The notes under the pieces are model-generated. The model had not been told where the DNA came from. It searched no databases and saw only the letters and a program-made list of their open reading frames with translations. The position numbers and the translations under genes are program-made. From Croceicoccus marinus (GTDB lineage Bacteria; Pseudomonadota; Alphaproteobacteria; Sphingomonadales; Sphingomonadaceae): a DNA stretch of 64,000 bases. Below, in pieces: positions 33,616-42,873 of the stretch. The stretch covers positions 1,761,501 through 1,825,500 of the forward strand of contig NZ_CP019602.1 of the NCBI RefSeq assembly GCF_001661675.2, in the 5' to 3' direction. Position 1 is the first letter of the stretch. Each line of letters starts with the position of its first letter.

Positions 33616-34590
33616 TTGACTGCAATTCATTACGACGCGCGCTGCGGCGACGAGGGTCGGCGCGCGCAGATCTATGCCGGGGACGTGCATGTCATCTCCG
33701 CGCGGCCGGCCATGCATGCGCTGGCCGACTGGGCACGCGAGCTGCTGGTGGCCGGCTTTGGCGACGAGGATCCCGAAACGCTGCAGCACCGCGTGCCGGT
33801 GGAGCGCTTCGTCGAGCTGTTCGCGCCGATCAAGCCGCGCTTCATCCATCATCCGCGCACCTGGGAACTGCTGTGCGCGGTGGTAAAGGACATGGGGCTG
33901 GACCCGCGCGAGACCTATCTGGACGTGCCGCGCCTGCGCGGGGTGACCAGTCATGGCTATCTGACGTCGGGCGTCGGCTATGCGTTTCCGATGCACCGCG
34001 ACACCTGGTGGGCCGCGCCCATGCAGCAGGTCAACTGGTGGCTGCCGATCTTCGAGATCGAGAGCGCCAGCACGATGGCGTTCCACCCGGCCTGGTGGAA
34101 CCGCGCGATCGAGAACAGCTCGGGCGAGTTCGACTATTACGAATATAACCGCGTGGCGCGCGGCGCGGCGGCGAAACAGGTGAAGCAGGATACGCGGTCC
34201 CAGCCCCGCATCACGCTGGATCCCCCGCCGGTCGACACGCCGTCGGTCCGGCTGGTGGCACCGGTGGGCGGCGCGATCCTGTTTTCGGGCCAGCAGCTGC
34301 ATTCGACCGTGCCCAACGAAAGCGGGCGCACGCGTTTCAGCATCGATTTCCGCACCATCAACATCGCCGACGTGCGCGCGGGCCGCGGTGCGCCCAACAT
34401 GGATTCGGCCCCCGCCGGCACGTCGCTGCGCGATTTCCGCCGCGTGAGCGACAAGGCGCCCATGCCGGAGGAGATCGCGCTGTCGGTCGATCCGCGCCGC
34501 ATCCCGTTCGAGGAGGCGGTGTTCCAGCCGCCCGCATCGCTGCTGGCCGAACTGGCGGCGGAAAACGCGGAGCGCACGGGCGCGGCCTGA
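33616..34590 (+). CDS. Putative Fe(II)/2-oxoglutarate-dependent dioxygenase
   Basis: A 324-aa protein of no named family. A 2OG-oxygenase facial triad can be read: His127-Arg-Asp129 (GYAFPMHRDTWW), His229 (FSGQQLHSTVPNE) and a 2OG-anchoring Arg238 or Arg240 (SGRTRFSIDFRTINI). Aromatic-rich segments (WWAAPMQQVNWWLP, FHPAWW) lie between, as in PhyH-like and aspartyl-hydroxylase-like folds. The start is taken as TTG at 33616; no ATG fits better and nothing upstream is in frame. Its neighbours give no pathway. The fold assignment is inference from motif order. Confidence 0.68.
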   Translation: MTAIHYDARCGDEGRRAQIYAGDVHVISARPAMHALADWARELLVAGFGDEDPETLQHRVPVERFVELFAPIKPRFIHHPRTWELLCAVVKDMGLDPRETYLDVPRLRGVTSHGYLTSGVGYAFPMHRDTWWAAPMQQVNWWLPIFEIESASTMAFHPAWWNRAIENSSGEFDYYEYNRVARGAAAKQVKQDTRSQPRITLDPPPVDTPSVRLVAPVGGAILFSGQQLHSTVPNESGRTRFSIDFRTINIADVRAGRGAPNMDSAPAGTSLRDFRRVSDKAPMPEEIALSVDPRRIPFEEAVFQPPASLLAELAAENAERTGAA

Positions 34591-34615
34591 GCGCCGGACC
34601 ACGGCGGAAGCGGCC

Positions 34616-34652
34616 CTTCCTTGCGCGGCTCCTTGCGGCCCTCCTTGCGCGC
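34616..34652. repeat. Imperfect 12-13-bp triplicate (CTCCTTGCG core)
   Basis: CTTCCTTGCGCGG, CTCCTTGCGGCC and CTCCTTGCGCGC run head-to-tail in the gap between the dioxygenase-like and DUF885 genes. Confidence 0.6.
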
Positions 34653-34668
34653 GCGTCGAAGCCAGCGC

Positions 34669-36471
34669 ATGAAGCGGCGGATGCACCGACTGATCCTGCC
34701 GCTCGCCGTCCTGCTGACCCCGGCCCTCCCCGCCCTGCCCGCACTTGCCCAGACGCCCGCCGGAACCGGCGCGGAGGCGCGGAGCGGGTCCGAATCCGGC
34801 GCGGATGCCCGCCTTCGGGTGCTTTACGAGGAGGATCATGCCTGGGTCACCGCCGACCGCCGGCGGATCCTGACCGCCGATGGCCGCAGCGAGGCGGGAC
34901 CGCGCCTGCCCTCTGCCATGCCGGAGGCCGAGGCGCGCCGCGCCGACCATGCGCGCGACATGCTGGCGCGGCTGGATGCGATTCCCGCCGCGCAGCTGTC
35001 GGAAGGCGAAGCGATCAATGCCGCGGTTTTCCGCGCCGTGCTGGAAGAGCGGATCGGCGAGGCGGATTATCGCGGTTTTGAAATGCCGTTCAATTCGGAC
35101 AGCAATTTCTGGACCTATCTGGATGCGCGCTCGCCCTATGCCGATGTCGCGGATTACGAGAACTATATCGCCCGCATGCGCGATGTGCCGCGCTATTTCG
35201 CGGAGCATGTCGCCAATGCGCGCGCGGGGCTGCAGCGCGGCTTCAGCGTGCCGCGCGTGTCGCTGGAAGGGCGCGACGCATCGATCGAGCCCTATACGAG
35301 GGCCGAGGGCAATCCGTTCCTGAACGCGTTCGACCGGATGCCCGCCAGCATCCCCGCCGCCGAGCAGGCGCGCCTGCGGGCCGAGGCAGAGGCGGCGGTG
35401 ACGGGCAGCATCGTGCCTGCCTATCGCGACCTGCTGGCTTTCATGCGGACGGAATACCTGCCCGGCACGCGTACCAGCCTGGCGGCCAGCGACCTGCCCG
35501 ATGGCAAGGCGTTCTATGCCCGGCAGATCCGCCAGTACACCACGCTGGACCTGACCGCGCAGGAAATCCACCAGATCGGCCTGTCCGAGGTCGCGCGGAT
35601 CGAGGGCGAGATGCGCGCCATCATGCAGGAGGTCGGCTTCACCGGCAGCATCGCCGAATTCAACGAGGCGCTGCGCAGCGATCCGCAGTTCATCGCCCGC
35701 ACGCCCGACGAGCTGATGGGCGTCTCGGCCTATGTGGCGAAGCGGGTCGACGGGCGGATCGGGGATTATTTCGGCTTCCTGCCGCGCCACCGCTTTGCGA
35801 TCCGGCCGGTCGCTCCTGCGCTGGCGCCGTATTACACCGCGGGGCGCGGCGGGCTGGATGCGTGCCAGATGAACACGCACGACCTGCCCTCTCGCCCCTT
35901 GTACAACATTCCCGCGCTGACCTTGCACGAATGCAGCCCGGGGCACAGTTTCCAAGCGGGCGTCGCGCTGGAGCAGGCCGCGATGCCCGCCTTTCGGCGC
36001 GAGACCTATTTCAGCGGGTTCGGCGAAGGCTGGGGCCTCTACACCGAATATCTGGGCGAGGAGATGGGGATCTATCGCACGCCCTATGAGCGGTTCGGGC
36101 GGCTGAGCTACGAGATGTGGCGCGCGGCGCGGCTGGTGATCGATACCGGCATCCACGCCTATGGCTGGGACCGCGAGCAGGCGATCGACTACCTCGCCTC
36201 GCGCACCGCGCTGTCGCGGCACGAGGTGGGGACCGAGGTGGACCGCTATATCAGCTGGCCGGGACAGGCGCTGGCCTACAAGCTGGGCGAGCTGACCATG
36301 CGGCGCGTGCGGGCCAGGGCGGAGGAGGCGCTGGGTCCGCGCTTCGACATTCGCAAGTTCCACGATGTGGTGCTGTCGCTGGGATCGGTGCCGCTGCCGG
36401 TGCTGGAGCAGCGGATCGAGGCGTTCATCGCGGATGGCGGACAGGGGCTGCCGGGCGTAGCATACGACTAG
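34669..36471 (+). CDS. DUF885 family secreted protein (first copy)
   Basis: A 600-aa protein with a Sec signal peptide (MKRRMHRLILPLAVLLTP, cleavage near ALAQ). It carries the zinc-metalloprotease-like motif LHECSPGHSFQ (His420 to His426) and the downstream segment FSGFGEGWGLYTEYLGEEMG, both typical of DUF885 (PF05960). The family is widespread in Sphingomonadales and thought to be periplasmic carboxypeptidase-like, but no substrate is established. ATG 34669 is selected because the signal peptide begins there. The stop codon lies inside a 17-bp tandem duplication. Confidence 0.9.
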   Translation: MKRRMHRLILPLAVLLTPALPALPALAQTPAGTGAEARSGSESGADARLRVLYEEDHAWVTADRRRILTADGRSEAGPRLPSAMPEAEARRADHARDMLARLDAIPAAQLSEGEAINAAVFRAVLEERIGEADYRGFEMPFNSDSNFWTYLDARSPYADVADYENYIARMRDVPRYFAEHVANARAGLQRGFSVPRVSLEGRDASIEPYTRAEGNPFLNAFDRMPASIPAAEQARLRAEAEAAVTGSIVPAYRDLLAFMRTEYLPGTRTSLAASDLPDGKAFYARQIRQYTTLDLTAQEIHQIGLSEVARIEGEMRAIMQEVGFTGSIAEFNEALRSDPQFIARTPDELMGVSAYVAKRVDGRIGDYFGFLPRHRFAIRPVAPALAPYYTAGRGGLDACQMNTHDLPSRPLYNIPALTLHECSPGHSFQAGVALEQAAMPAFRRETYFSGFGEGWGLYTEYLGEEMGIYRTPYERFGRLSYEMWRAARLVIDTGIHAYGWDREQAIDYLASRTALSRHEVGTEVDRYISWPGQALAYKLGELTMRRVRARAEEALGPRFDIRKFHDVVLSLGSVPLPVLEQRIEAFIADGGQGLPGVAYD

Positions 36472-36496
36472 ACCGGGAATACGACCAGACCGGGTT
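36463..36496. repeat. 17-bp tandem duplication across the DUF885 stop codon
   Basis: TACGACTAGACCGGGAA (36463-36479) is followed at once by TACGACCAGACCGGGTT (36480-36496). The stop TAG lies in the first copy and reads CAG in the second. Confidence 0.8.
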
Positions 36497-36510
36497 CGGG
36501 GAGGAACGCG

Positions 36511-36833
36511 ATGATCCTGCCGGCTGCCCTTTCCCTTATTCAGGGCGCCCCGGCGACTGCGGCCGAGCTTGCCGGCGGATCGGTGGAGCGTGAGGACGGT
36601 TCGGTGGTGATCGACATACTCGCCCCGCCCACCTGCACTTCGCGCGAGGGCGAGATCGTGGTGTGCGCCGAAACGCCGCAGTCCGGTGACATGGCTGCGC
36701 CCGGTGGCGAGGAAAGCGGGGTGTCGCAGGGGCGCTGGGCAAGGACAGCGCGCTTGGCCTTACGGGCGAGACGGTGGAGCTGAGCGGCGCGCGCAGCCAG
36801 CGCGCGATGGTGACGCTGACGGTAAATTACTGA
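36511..36833 (+). pseudogene. Small hypothetical protein, frameshifted
   Basis: From ATG 36511 the frame gives MILPAALSLIQGAPATAAEL, DILAPPTCTSREGEIVVCAE and GGEESGVSQ, then turns basic and stops at 36783. Switching frame at the G4 run near 36729 continues as GALGKDSALGLTGETVELSG and ARSQRAMVTLTVNY to a TGA at 36831, which looks like a proper C-terminus. A missing G in the run (G5 to G4) would explain this. The intact product would be about 107 aa and probably secreted. No family is recognised. Confidence 0.5.
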
Positions 36834-36846
36834 CGCGCGAAAGGCC

Positions 36847-38340
36847 TTAGCTGACTGCCGCCCTCGGGAGGCTGAGCCTGACCAGCAGGCCGCCCAGATC
36901 CTCGCTTTCGTCCAGCGCGACCGAGCCGCCGTAGATCTCCACCACGTCGCGCACGATGGCAAGGCCGAGGCCGGTGCCGGGCTTGTTGGTGTCCAGCCGC
37001 GCGCCGCGGGCGAACAGCTTGTCGCGGTCGCGCGGTTCGATGCCCGCGCCGTCATCCTCGATCCAGATCTCGCATTGCGGGGCGTCGGGCACGGCGTCCA
37101 ATGTGACGAACACGCTGCCGCCGCCATATTTCGCGGCATTCTCGATCAGATTGCCCAGGATCTCGTCGAGGTCCTGGCGCTCGATCGCGACCATCGCGCG
37201 GCGGCCGCCGGGCCTGGCGCCGTCGAGGTCGAAGCGCACGCTGGGGTACAGGCGCGCGACCGCGCGTTCGACCGACTCGGCGGATTCGCGCACGTCGGCG
37301 CGCGACAGGCCCACGGCGCGGCGGCCCAGCGCGCGGGCGCGGGCAAGGTGATGGTCGACCTGCCGCCGCATCGCCGCGACCTCGCGCTCGACCATTTCGG
37401 GCAGATTGTCGGCATGGGCGGCGGCGGCATTGTTCAGCACGGTCAGCGGCGTCTTGAGCGCGTGGGCAAGATTGCCGGCATGGGCGCGCGCTTCCTCGGC
37501 CTGTCGTTCCGAATGGGCGAGCAGCGCATTCAGCTCCTCGACCATGGGCTGGACTTCCAGCGGCAGAGGCTGGGTCACGCGGGTGTCGCCGGTCATGCGA
37601 ATACGCTGGATCGCCAGCCGCACGCCGCGCAGGGGCGACAGGCCCAGCCAGATCTGCAACGCCGCCATCGCGATCAGCCCCAGCGCCAGCGCGGCGAAGC
37701 TGTAGACGAGGATGGTGCGGATGCGCGCGATCTGGACGTCCAGCTCCTCGCGGCTGGCGGCGACGACGAACCACCACTGCGTATCGCTGCCCGGAAGATA
37801 GATCGGGCGCTGCATCATGCGCAGCGTTTCCTCCCGGAACTGGTCGCTGTCATAGACCAGCGGCTCCATCGTCTCCGCCTCGCGCACGGTCAGCGTGCGG
37901 TCCCATAGCGAGCGCGAGGGGAAATCCTCGTGCCCGTTGCCGGTGATCTGCCAGTAGAGGCCGCTATTGGGTTCGAGGAAGCGCTGGTCGCCCAGCGGGC
38001 GCGAGAAGAACACCTCGCCGTCGGGGCCGATTTCGGCGGAGGCGACCATCGCGGTCAGCATGTAGTCGAGCTGTTCGTCGAAATTGCGCGTGATCAGGCC
38101 GGTCAGCGCCCGGTCGAGCGCGATGCCGCCCGCCAGCAGCAGGAATGCCGTCCACGCGATCGCGATCAGCATCATGCGGCGCGAGAGCGAGCCGGTGTGG
38201 CCCGCACCCAGCTTCACGCCCTTGAACTTCAGCCGGGCGAAGGCCGGCGGGCTGACGGCAATTGGCGGCGGTGCAGGATCGGGCGCGGCCCGGTCGGTCC
38301 GGGGGCCGGAGCCTGGGGCCGCCTGATACAGCTCCGCCAC
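36847..38340 (-). CDS. Sensor histidine kinase (PhoQ-like)
   Basis: Inner-membrane kinase, 497 aa. A polar/Pro-rich N-terminal tail precedes TM1 (about 57-76). A periplasmic sensing region (77-208) follows, then TM2 (209-230), a HAMP-like linker, and the H-box HAGNLAHALKTPLTVL with phospho-acceptor His293. The ATPase domain has the N-box GNLIENAAKYGGG and G-boxes IEDDGAGIEP and GTGLGLAIVRDVVEIYGG. The HALKTPLTV H-box is typical of the PhoQ-like group. It lies 8 nt downstream of its response regulator. A PepSY-like gene just upstream suggests cell-envelope signalling. Confidence 0.93.
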   Translation of the reverse strand: MAELYQAAPGSGPRTDRAAPDPAPPPIAVSPPAFARLKFKGVKLGAGHTGSLSRRMMLIAIAWTAFLLLAGGIALDRALTGLITRNFDEQLDYMLTAMVASAEIGPDGEVFFSRPLGDQRFLEPNSGLYWQITGNGHEDFPSRSLWDRTLTVREAETMEPLVYDSDQFREETLRMMQRPIYLPGSDTQWWFVVAASREELDVQIARIRTILVYSFAALALGLIAMAALQIWLGLSPLRGVRLAIQRIRMTGDTRVTQPLPLEVQPMVEELNALLAHSERQAEEARAHAGNLAHALKTPLTVLNNAAAAHADNLPEMVEREVAAMRRQVDHHLARARALGRRAVGLSRADVRESAESVERAVARLYPSVRFDLDGARPGGRRAMVAIERQDLDEILGNLIENAAKYGGGSVFVTLDAVPDAPQCEIWIEDDGAGIEPRDRDKLFARGARLDTNKPGTGLGLAIVRDVVEIYGGSVALDESEDLGGLLVRLSLPRAAVS

Positions 38341-38348
38341 CGCCCGCG

Positions 38349-39026
38349 TCAGCTGCGCGGCGCTTCGGCGGGATCGTCGAGGCTATAGCCCAGGCCGCGG
38401 ATGGTGGTGATGACATCGGCGCCCAGCTTCTTGCGGATGCGCGTGACGAAGACCTCGATCGTGTTGGAATCGCGGTCGAAATCCTGGTCATAGATATGTT
38501 CGATCAGCTCGGTCCGGCTGACGACCTTGCCCTTGTGATGCATCAGATAGGACAGCAGCTTGTATTCCTGCGCGGTCAACTTCACCGGCTCGCCGTCGAG
38601 CGTGACGCGGCCCGAACGCGTGTCGAGCCGCACCGGGCCCGCGGTCAGCTCGCTGCTGGCATTGCCGGTCGAACGGCGGATCAGCGCGCGCAGGCGGGCG
38701 ATCAGCTCCTCTGTCTGGAAGGGCTTGGCAAGGTAATCGTCGGCGCCCGCGTCGAGGCCCGCGACCTTGTCGGACCAGCTGTCGCGCGCGGTCAGCACCA
38801 GCACGGGGAAGTTGCGGCCTTCCTTGCGCCACATGCCCAGCACGGTCAGGCCGTCGATCTCGGGCAGGCCAAGGTCGAGCACGACCGCATCGTAATCCTC
38901 TGTCGATCCAAGGAAATGCCCGTCCTCGCCATCGGTGGACAGGTCCACCGCATAGCCGTTGGATTCGAGCGTATTCTTGAGCTGGCTGCCCAGCGTGGGT
39001 TCATCCTCGACGATCAGGATCCGCAT
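38349..39026 (-). CDS. OmpR/PhoP-type response regulator
   Basis: A 225-aa transcription factor partnered with the downstream kinase. The receiver domain has Glu7-Asp8 (VEDEP), phospho-acceptor Asp51 (VVLDLGLPEIDG) and Lys101 (DDYLAKPF). A winged-helix DNA-binding domain follows from about 130 (VKLTAQEYKLLSYLMHHKGK, VVSRTELIEHIYDQDFDRDS, VFVTRIRKKLG). It is the first gene of the kinase pair. Confidence 0.95.
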   Translation of the reverse strand: MRILIVEDEPTLGSQLKNTLESNGYAVDLSTDGEDGHFLGSTEDYDAVVLDLGLPEIDGLTVLGMWRKEGRNFPVLVLTARDSWSDKVAGLDAGADDYLAKPFQTEELIARLRALIRRSTGNASSELTAGPVRLDTRSGRVTLDGEPVKLTAQEYKLLSYLMHHKGKVVSRTELIEHIYDQDFDRDSNTIEVFVTRIRKKLGADVITTIRGLGYSLDDPAEAPRS

Positions 39027-39159
39027 GCACTCTCCGACATTGGCGGGACGCGCCGGTGGTGGCGCACCGCGATTTCATCCGAAGAGATGGGGACCGCGCC
39101 GGAACGGGTCAAGCCGCGCCCCGCCGGCGGCGTGCATAAGAGTGCGGGGAAAGCGCGCT

Positions 39160-39537
39160 TCAGCGGCGCTGGCCGACCACGCGGCCGGTGCGGGCATCGA
39201 CGTCGACGAACACCACGCGCCCGCCGTCGTCCATGAATTTCAGCCGGTAGATCATCGCCGCGCTGTCGAATTCCGGTCCCAGATAGCGCGAATCGCCCAT
39301 GCGCGGGATCACGTTGCGCTCTATCTGGCGCAGCGGCAGCACATTGCCCGCGCGCAATTCGCGGCGCGCCTCGCTCTGCTCGTCACGCGGCTGCGCCATG
39401 GCGGAGGGCACGGCGACGGGCGCGGCAAGGCTGCACAGCAGCAGCGCGCCCAGCCCGCCCCGCAGGGCAGATCGCCCCTGGCGCAGGGAATCCGGCAGGA
39501 AAGAGGGCAGGCGTCGAAAGGCAGAGGCAACGATCAT
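39160..39537 (-). CDS. PepSY-like periplasmic protein
   Basis: A 125-aa protein with a signal peptide (residues about 18-45, GRSALRGGLGALLLCSLAAP, cleavage near SAMAQ) and one PepSY-like domain. That domain has RRELRAGNVLPLRQIERNVI, then YRLKFMDDGGRVVFVDVDAR and TGRVVGQRR at the end. Such small proteins often sit directly upstream of PhoPQ-like systems and may act as accessory sensors or inhibitors. Start 39537 (MIVASAFRRL) gives the proper signal peptide; the longer frame is not needed. Confidence 0.8.
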   Translation of the reverse strand: MIVASAFRRLPSFLPDSLRQGRSALRGGLGALLLCSLAAPVAVPSAMAQPRDEQSEARRELRAGNVLPLRQIERNVIPRMGDSRYLGPEFDSAAMIYRLKFMDDGGRVVFVDVDARTGRVVGQRR

Positions 39538-39634
39538 GATGGGAGCCTGCCTAAGGCCGCCGCATTGAACAAGGCGTGAATGTTGCGCAGCGGCACGAGG
39601 AAGCATCCTCGTTGCCGATGCGCAACATATTCAA

Positions 39635-40387
39635 TTATCGGACAAGTTCGAATGTTGCCGACAGCGTGACCTGGGTCGCGACCTGGCCCGGGCGGGTCGG
39701 CGTCTTGGGTGCGGGCATTGCCGCCTGGACCATCACCGCGCGGTCCTGCATCGGCATGGCCATCGACATCGATTCCGACACCGCCAGCAGCCGCACGTCG
39801 CCAAAGCCCGCCATGCGCGCATAGTCGCGCGCCTGCGCCATCGCCTGGTCGAACGCGGCCTTGCGTGCCTGAGCCTGGGCATTGCTGTCGTCGACGATGC
39901 CCCAGCTGGGCCCGCTGATATTGGTCGCGCCCGATTCCACCAGCGCGTCCAGCGTGCCGCCCACCGCGTCGATGTCGCGCAGTTCGATGGTGACGATGTT
40001 CGATGCCTCGTAACCGGTGAAGCGGGGCTGTTCGTTGTTGCGATAGTCGTACTGGGGGTTCAGGCTGATCCCGCTGGTCTGCACATAACGCCGATCGATC
40101 CCCAGCGCGTCCAGCCGCTGGAGCACGCGCTCCATCTCGGCAGCGTTCTGCTGCATCGCGGCCTGCGCGGTTGGGGCGCGGGTGGTGACGCCCGCGCTGA
40201 CAGTGGCCTTGTCGGGATCGCCCAGGACCTGCTGCATCACCTGCAGTTCGACCACCGGGCCGCTTGTCTGGATGTCGACCTCGGCGGCGCGCGCCGGCAG
40301 GGCGGCGGCGGCGGTCATCGCCGCGATCGCGGGGACGGCGGCGGCCGTGGCGGCAAGGGTCGTGATGGACTTGCGAAAACGAAGCAA
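39635..40387 (-). CDS. SIMPL-domain (DUF541) periplasmic protein
   Basis: A 250-aa secreted protein. The signal peptide runs MLRFRKSITTLAATAAAVPA to about residue 34 (ARAAEV). The SIMPL domain follows: GDPDKATVSAGVTTRAPTAQ, RVLQRLDALGIDRRYVQTSG and YEASNIVTIELRDIDAVGGT. The C-terminal part (AFDQAMAQARDYARMAGFGD) is also typical. Family relatives (E. coli YggE) lessen oxidative stress; the mechanism is unknown. No operon partner is seen. Confidence 0.9.
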   Translation of the reverse strand: MLRFRKSITTLAATAAAVPAIAAMTAAAALPARAAEVDIQTSGPVVELQVMQQVLGDPDKATVSAGVTTRAPTAQAAMQQNAAEMERVLQRLDALGIDRRYVQTSGISLNPQYDYRNNEQPRFTGYEASNIVTIELRDIDAVGGTLDALVESGATNISGPSWGIVDDSNAQAQARKAAFDQAMAQARDYARMAGFGDVRLLAVSESMSMAMPMQDRAVMVQAAMPAPKTPTRPGQVATQVTLSATFELVR

Positions 40388-40515
40388 GGCGGTTCTCCTG
40401 TAGTTATGGTCCTATAAAGACGGAGCCATGCTGGCTGTTCCTTGAACGCATTCTGGCGGACCTGTTCATCCATCGCGCGCTTGCAGGGCGCGCGCGGGCG
40501 GACTAGGCGGCGGCG

Positions 40516-42315
<1,800 letters not shown>

Positions 42316-42332
42316 GGCGGCAGGACCCCCGG

Positions 42333-42361
42333 CGCGTTTCGCCCGTTGATGGCGAAACGCG
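42333..42361 (+). promoter_or_regulatory. Perfect 11-bp hairpin before the DUF4126-like gene
   Basis: CGCGTTTCGCC and GGCGAAACGCG pair over a 7-nt loop. The second arm ends one base before the Shine-Dalgarno AAGGAG and 12 nt before the ATG at 42373. There is no U-tract; it might act as a weak terminator or influence initiation. Confidence 0.5.
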
Positions 42362-42372
42362 AAGGAGATTTC

Positions 42373-42819
42373 ATGCTACGACCGATCCTGATGGGCCTTG
42401 TCGCCGGACAACGATCCATGACCCCGCTGGCCGCGCTGGCCGGTGCCGCGCGCAATGGCAATCTGCCCTATGACAACGGCCCGGCCCGGCTGATGAGCCA
42501 TCCGCTGATTGCGGCGGGCGGTGTCGCGATGGCGGCGCTGGAAATGGCGGGCGACAAGATGAAGGATGCGCCCGACCGGACGGTGTTCCTGGGCTTGCTG
42601 GCGCGCACGATCACATCGGGTTTCGCAGGGGCCGCGCTGTCGCCGCCCAAACGGCAGCTGGCGGGCGCGGCGCTGGGGATCGGCACGGCGCTGGCCGCGT
42701 CCTTCGTGGGCCTTGCCATGCGCAAGCGGGCGATGCGCAAATACGGGCAGACCTCGACCGGGTTTGCCGAGGAAGCCATCGTCTTCCCGGCGGCGAACCT
42801 GATCGCGCACGTTCGCTAG
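42373..42819 (+). CDS. DUF4126-like membrane protein
   Basis: A 148-aa protein with GLVAGQRSMTPLAALA at the N-terminus, a motif of DUF4126-type membrane proteins (GLRSxTPPAVL-like), and several weakly hydrophobic helices (about 46-60, 72-90, 97-113). It ends EEAIVFPAANLIAHVR. Start 42373 is preferred over ATGs at 42346/42349 because AAGGAG lies 6 nt before it. Function unknown; it is near Uup but separated by a hairpin. Confidence 0.75.
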   Translation: MLRPILMGLVAGQRSMTPLAALAGAARNGNLPYDNGPARLMSHPLIAAGGVAMAALEMAGDKMKDAPDRTVFLGLLARTITSGFAGAALSPPKRQLAGAALGIGTALAASFVGLAMRKRAMRKYGQTSTGFAEEAIVFPAANLIAHVR

Positions 42820-42834
42820 ATCGGGCGCGGGGTG

Positions 42835-42864
42835 GAAGGGGGCAGGCTGCGGGCCGCCCCCTTC
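42835..42864. terminator. Bidirectional terminator between convergent genes
   Basis: GAAGGGGGC (42835-42843) pairs with GCCCCCTTC (42856-42864) over a 12-nt loop, in the 54-bp gap between the DUF4126-like gene and the convergent second DUF885 gene. U-tracts are poor. Confidence 0.55.
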
Positions 42865-42873
42865 GCGTCCTGA

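Noticed and set aside
33310..36363. 1017-aa minus-strand open frame
   Set aside because: Crosses three plus-strand genes in antisense; amino-acid composition is Arg/Gly/Ala-rich with no domain.
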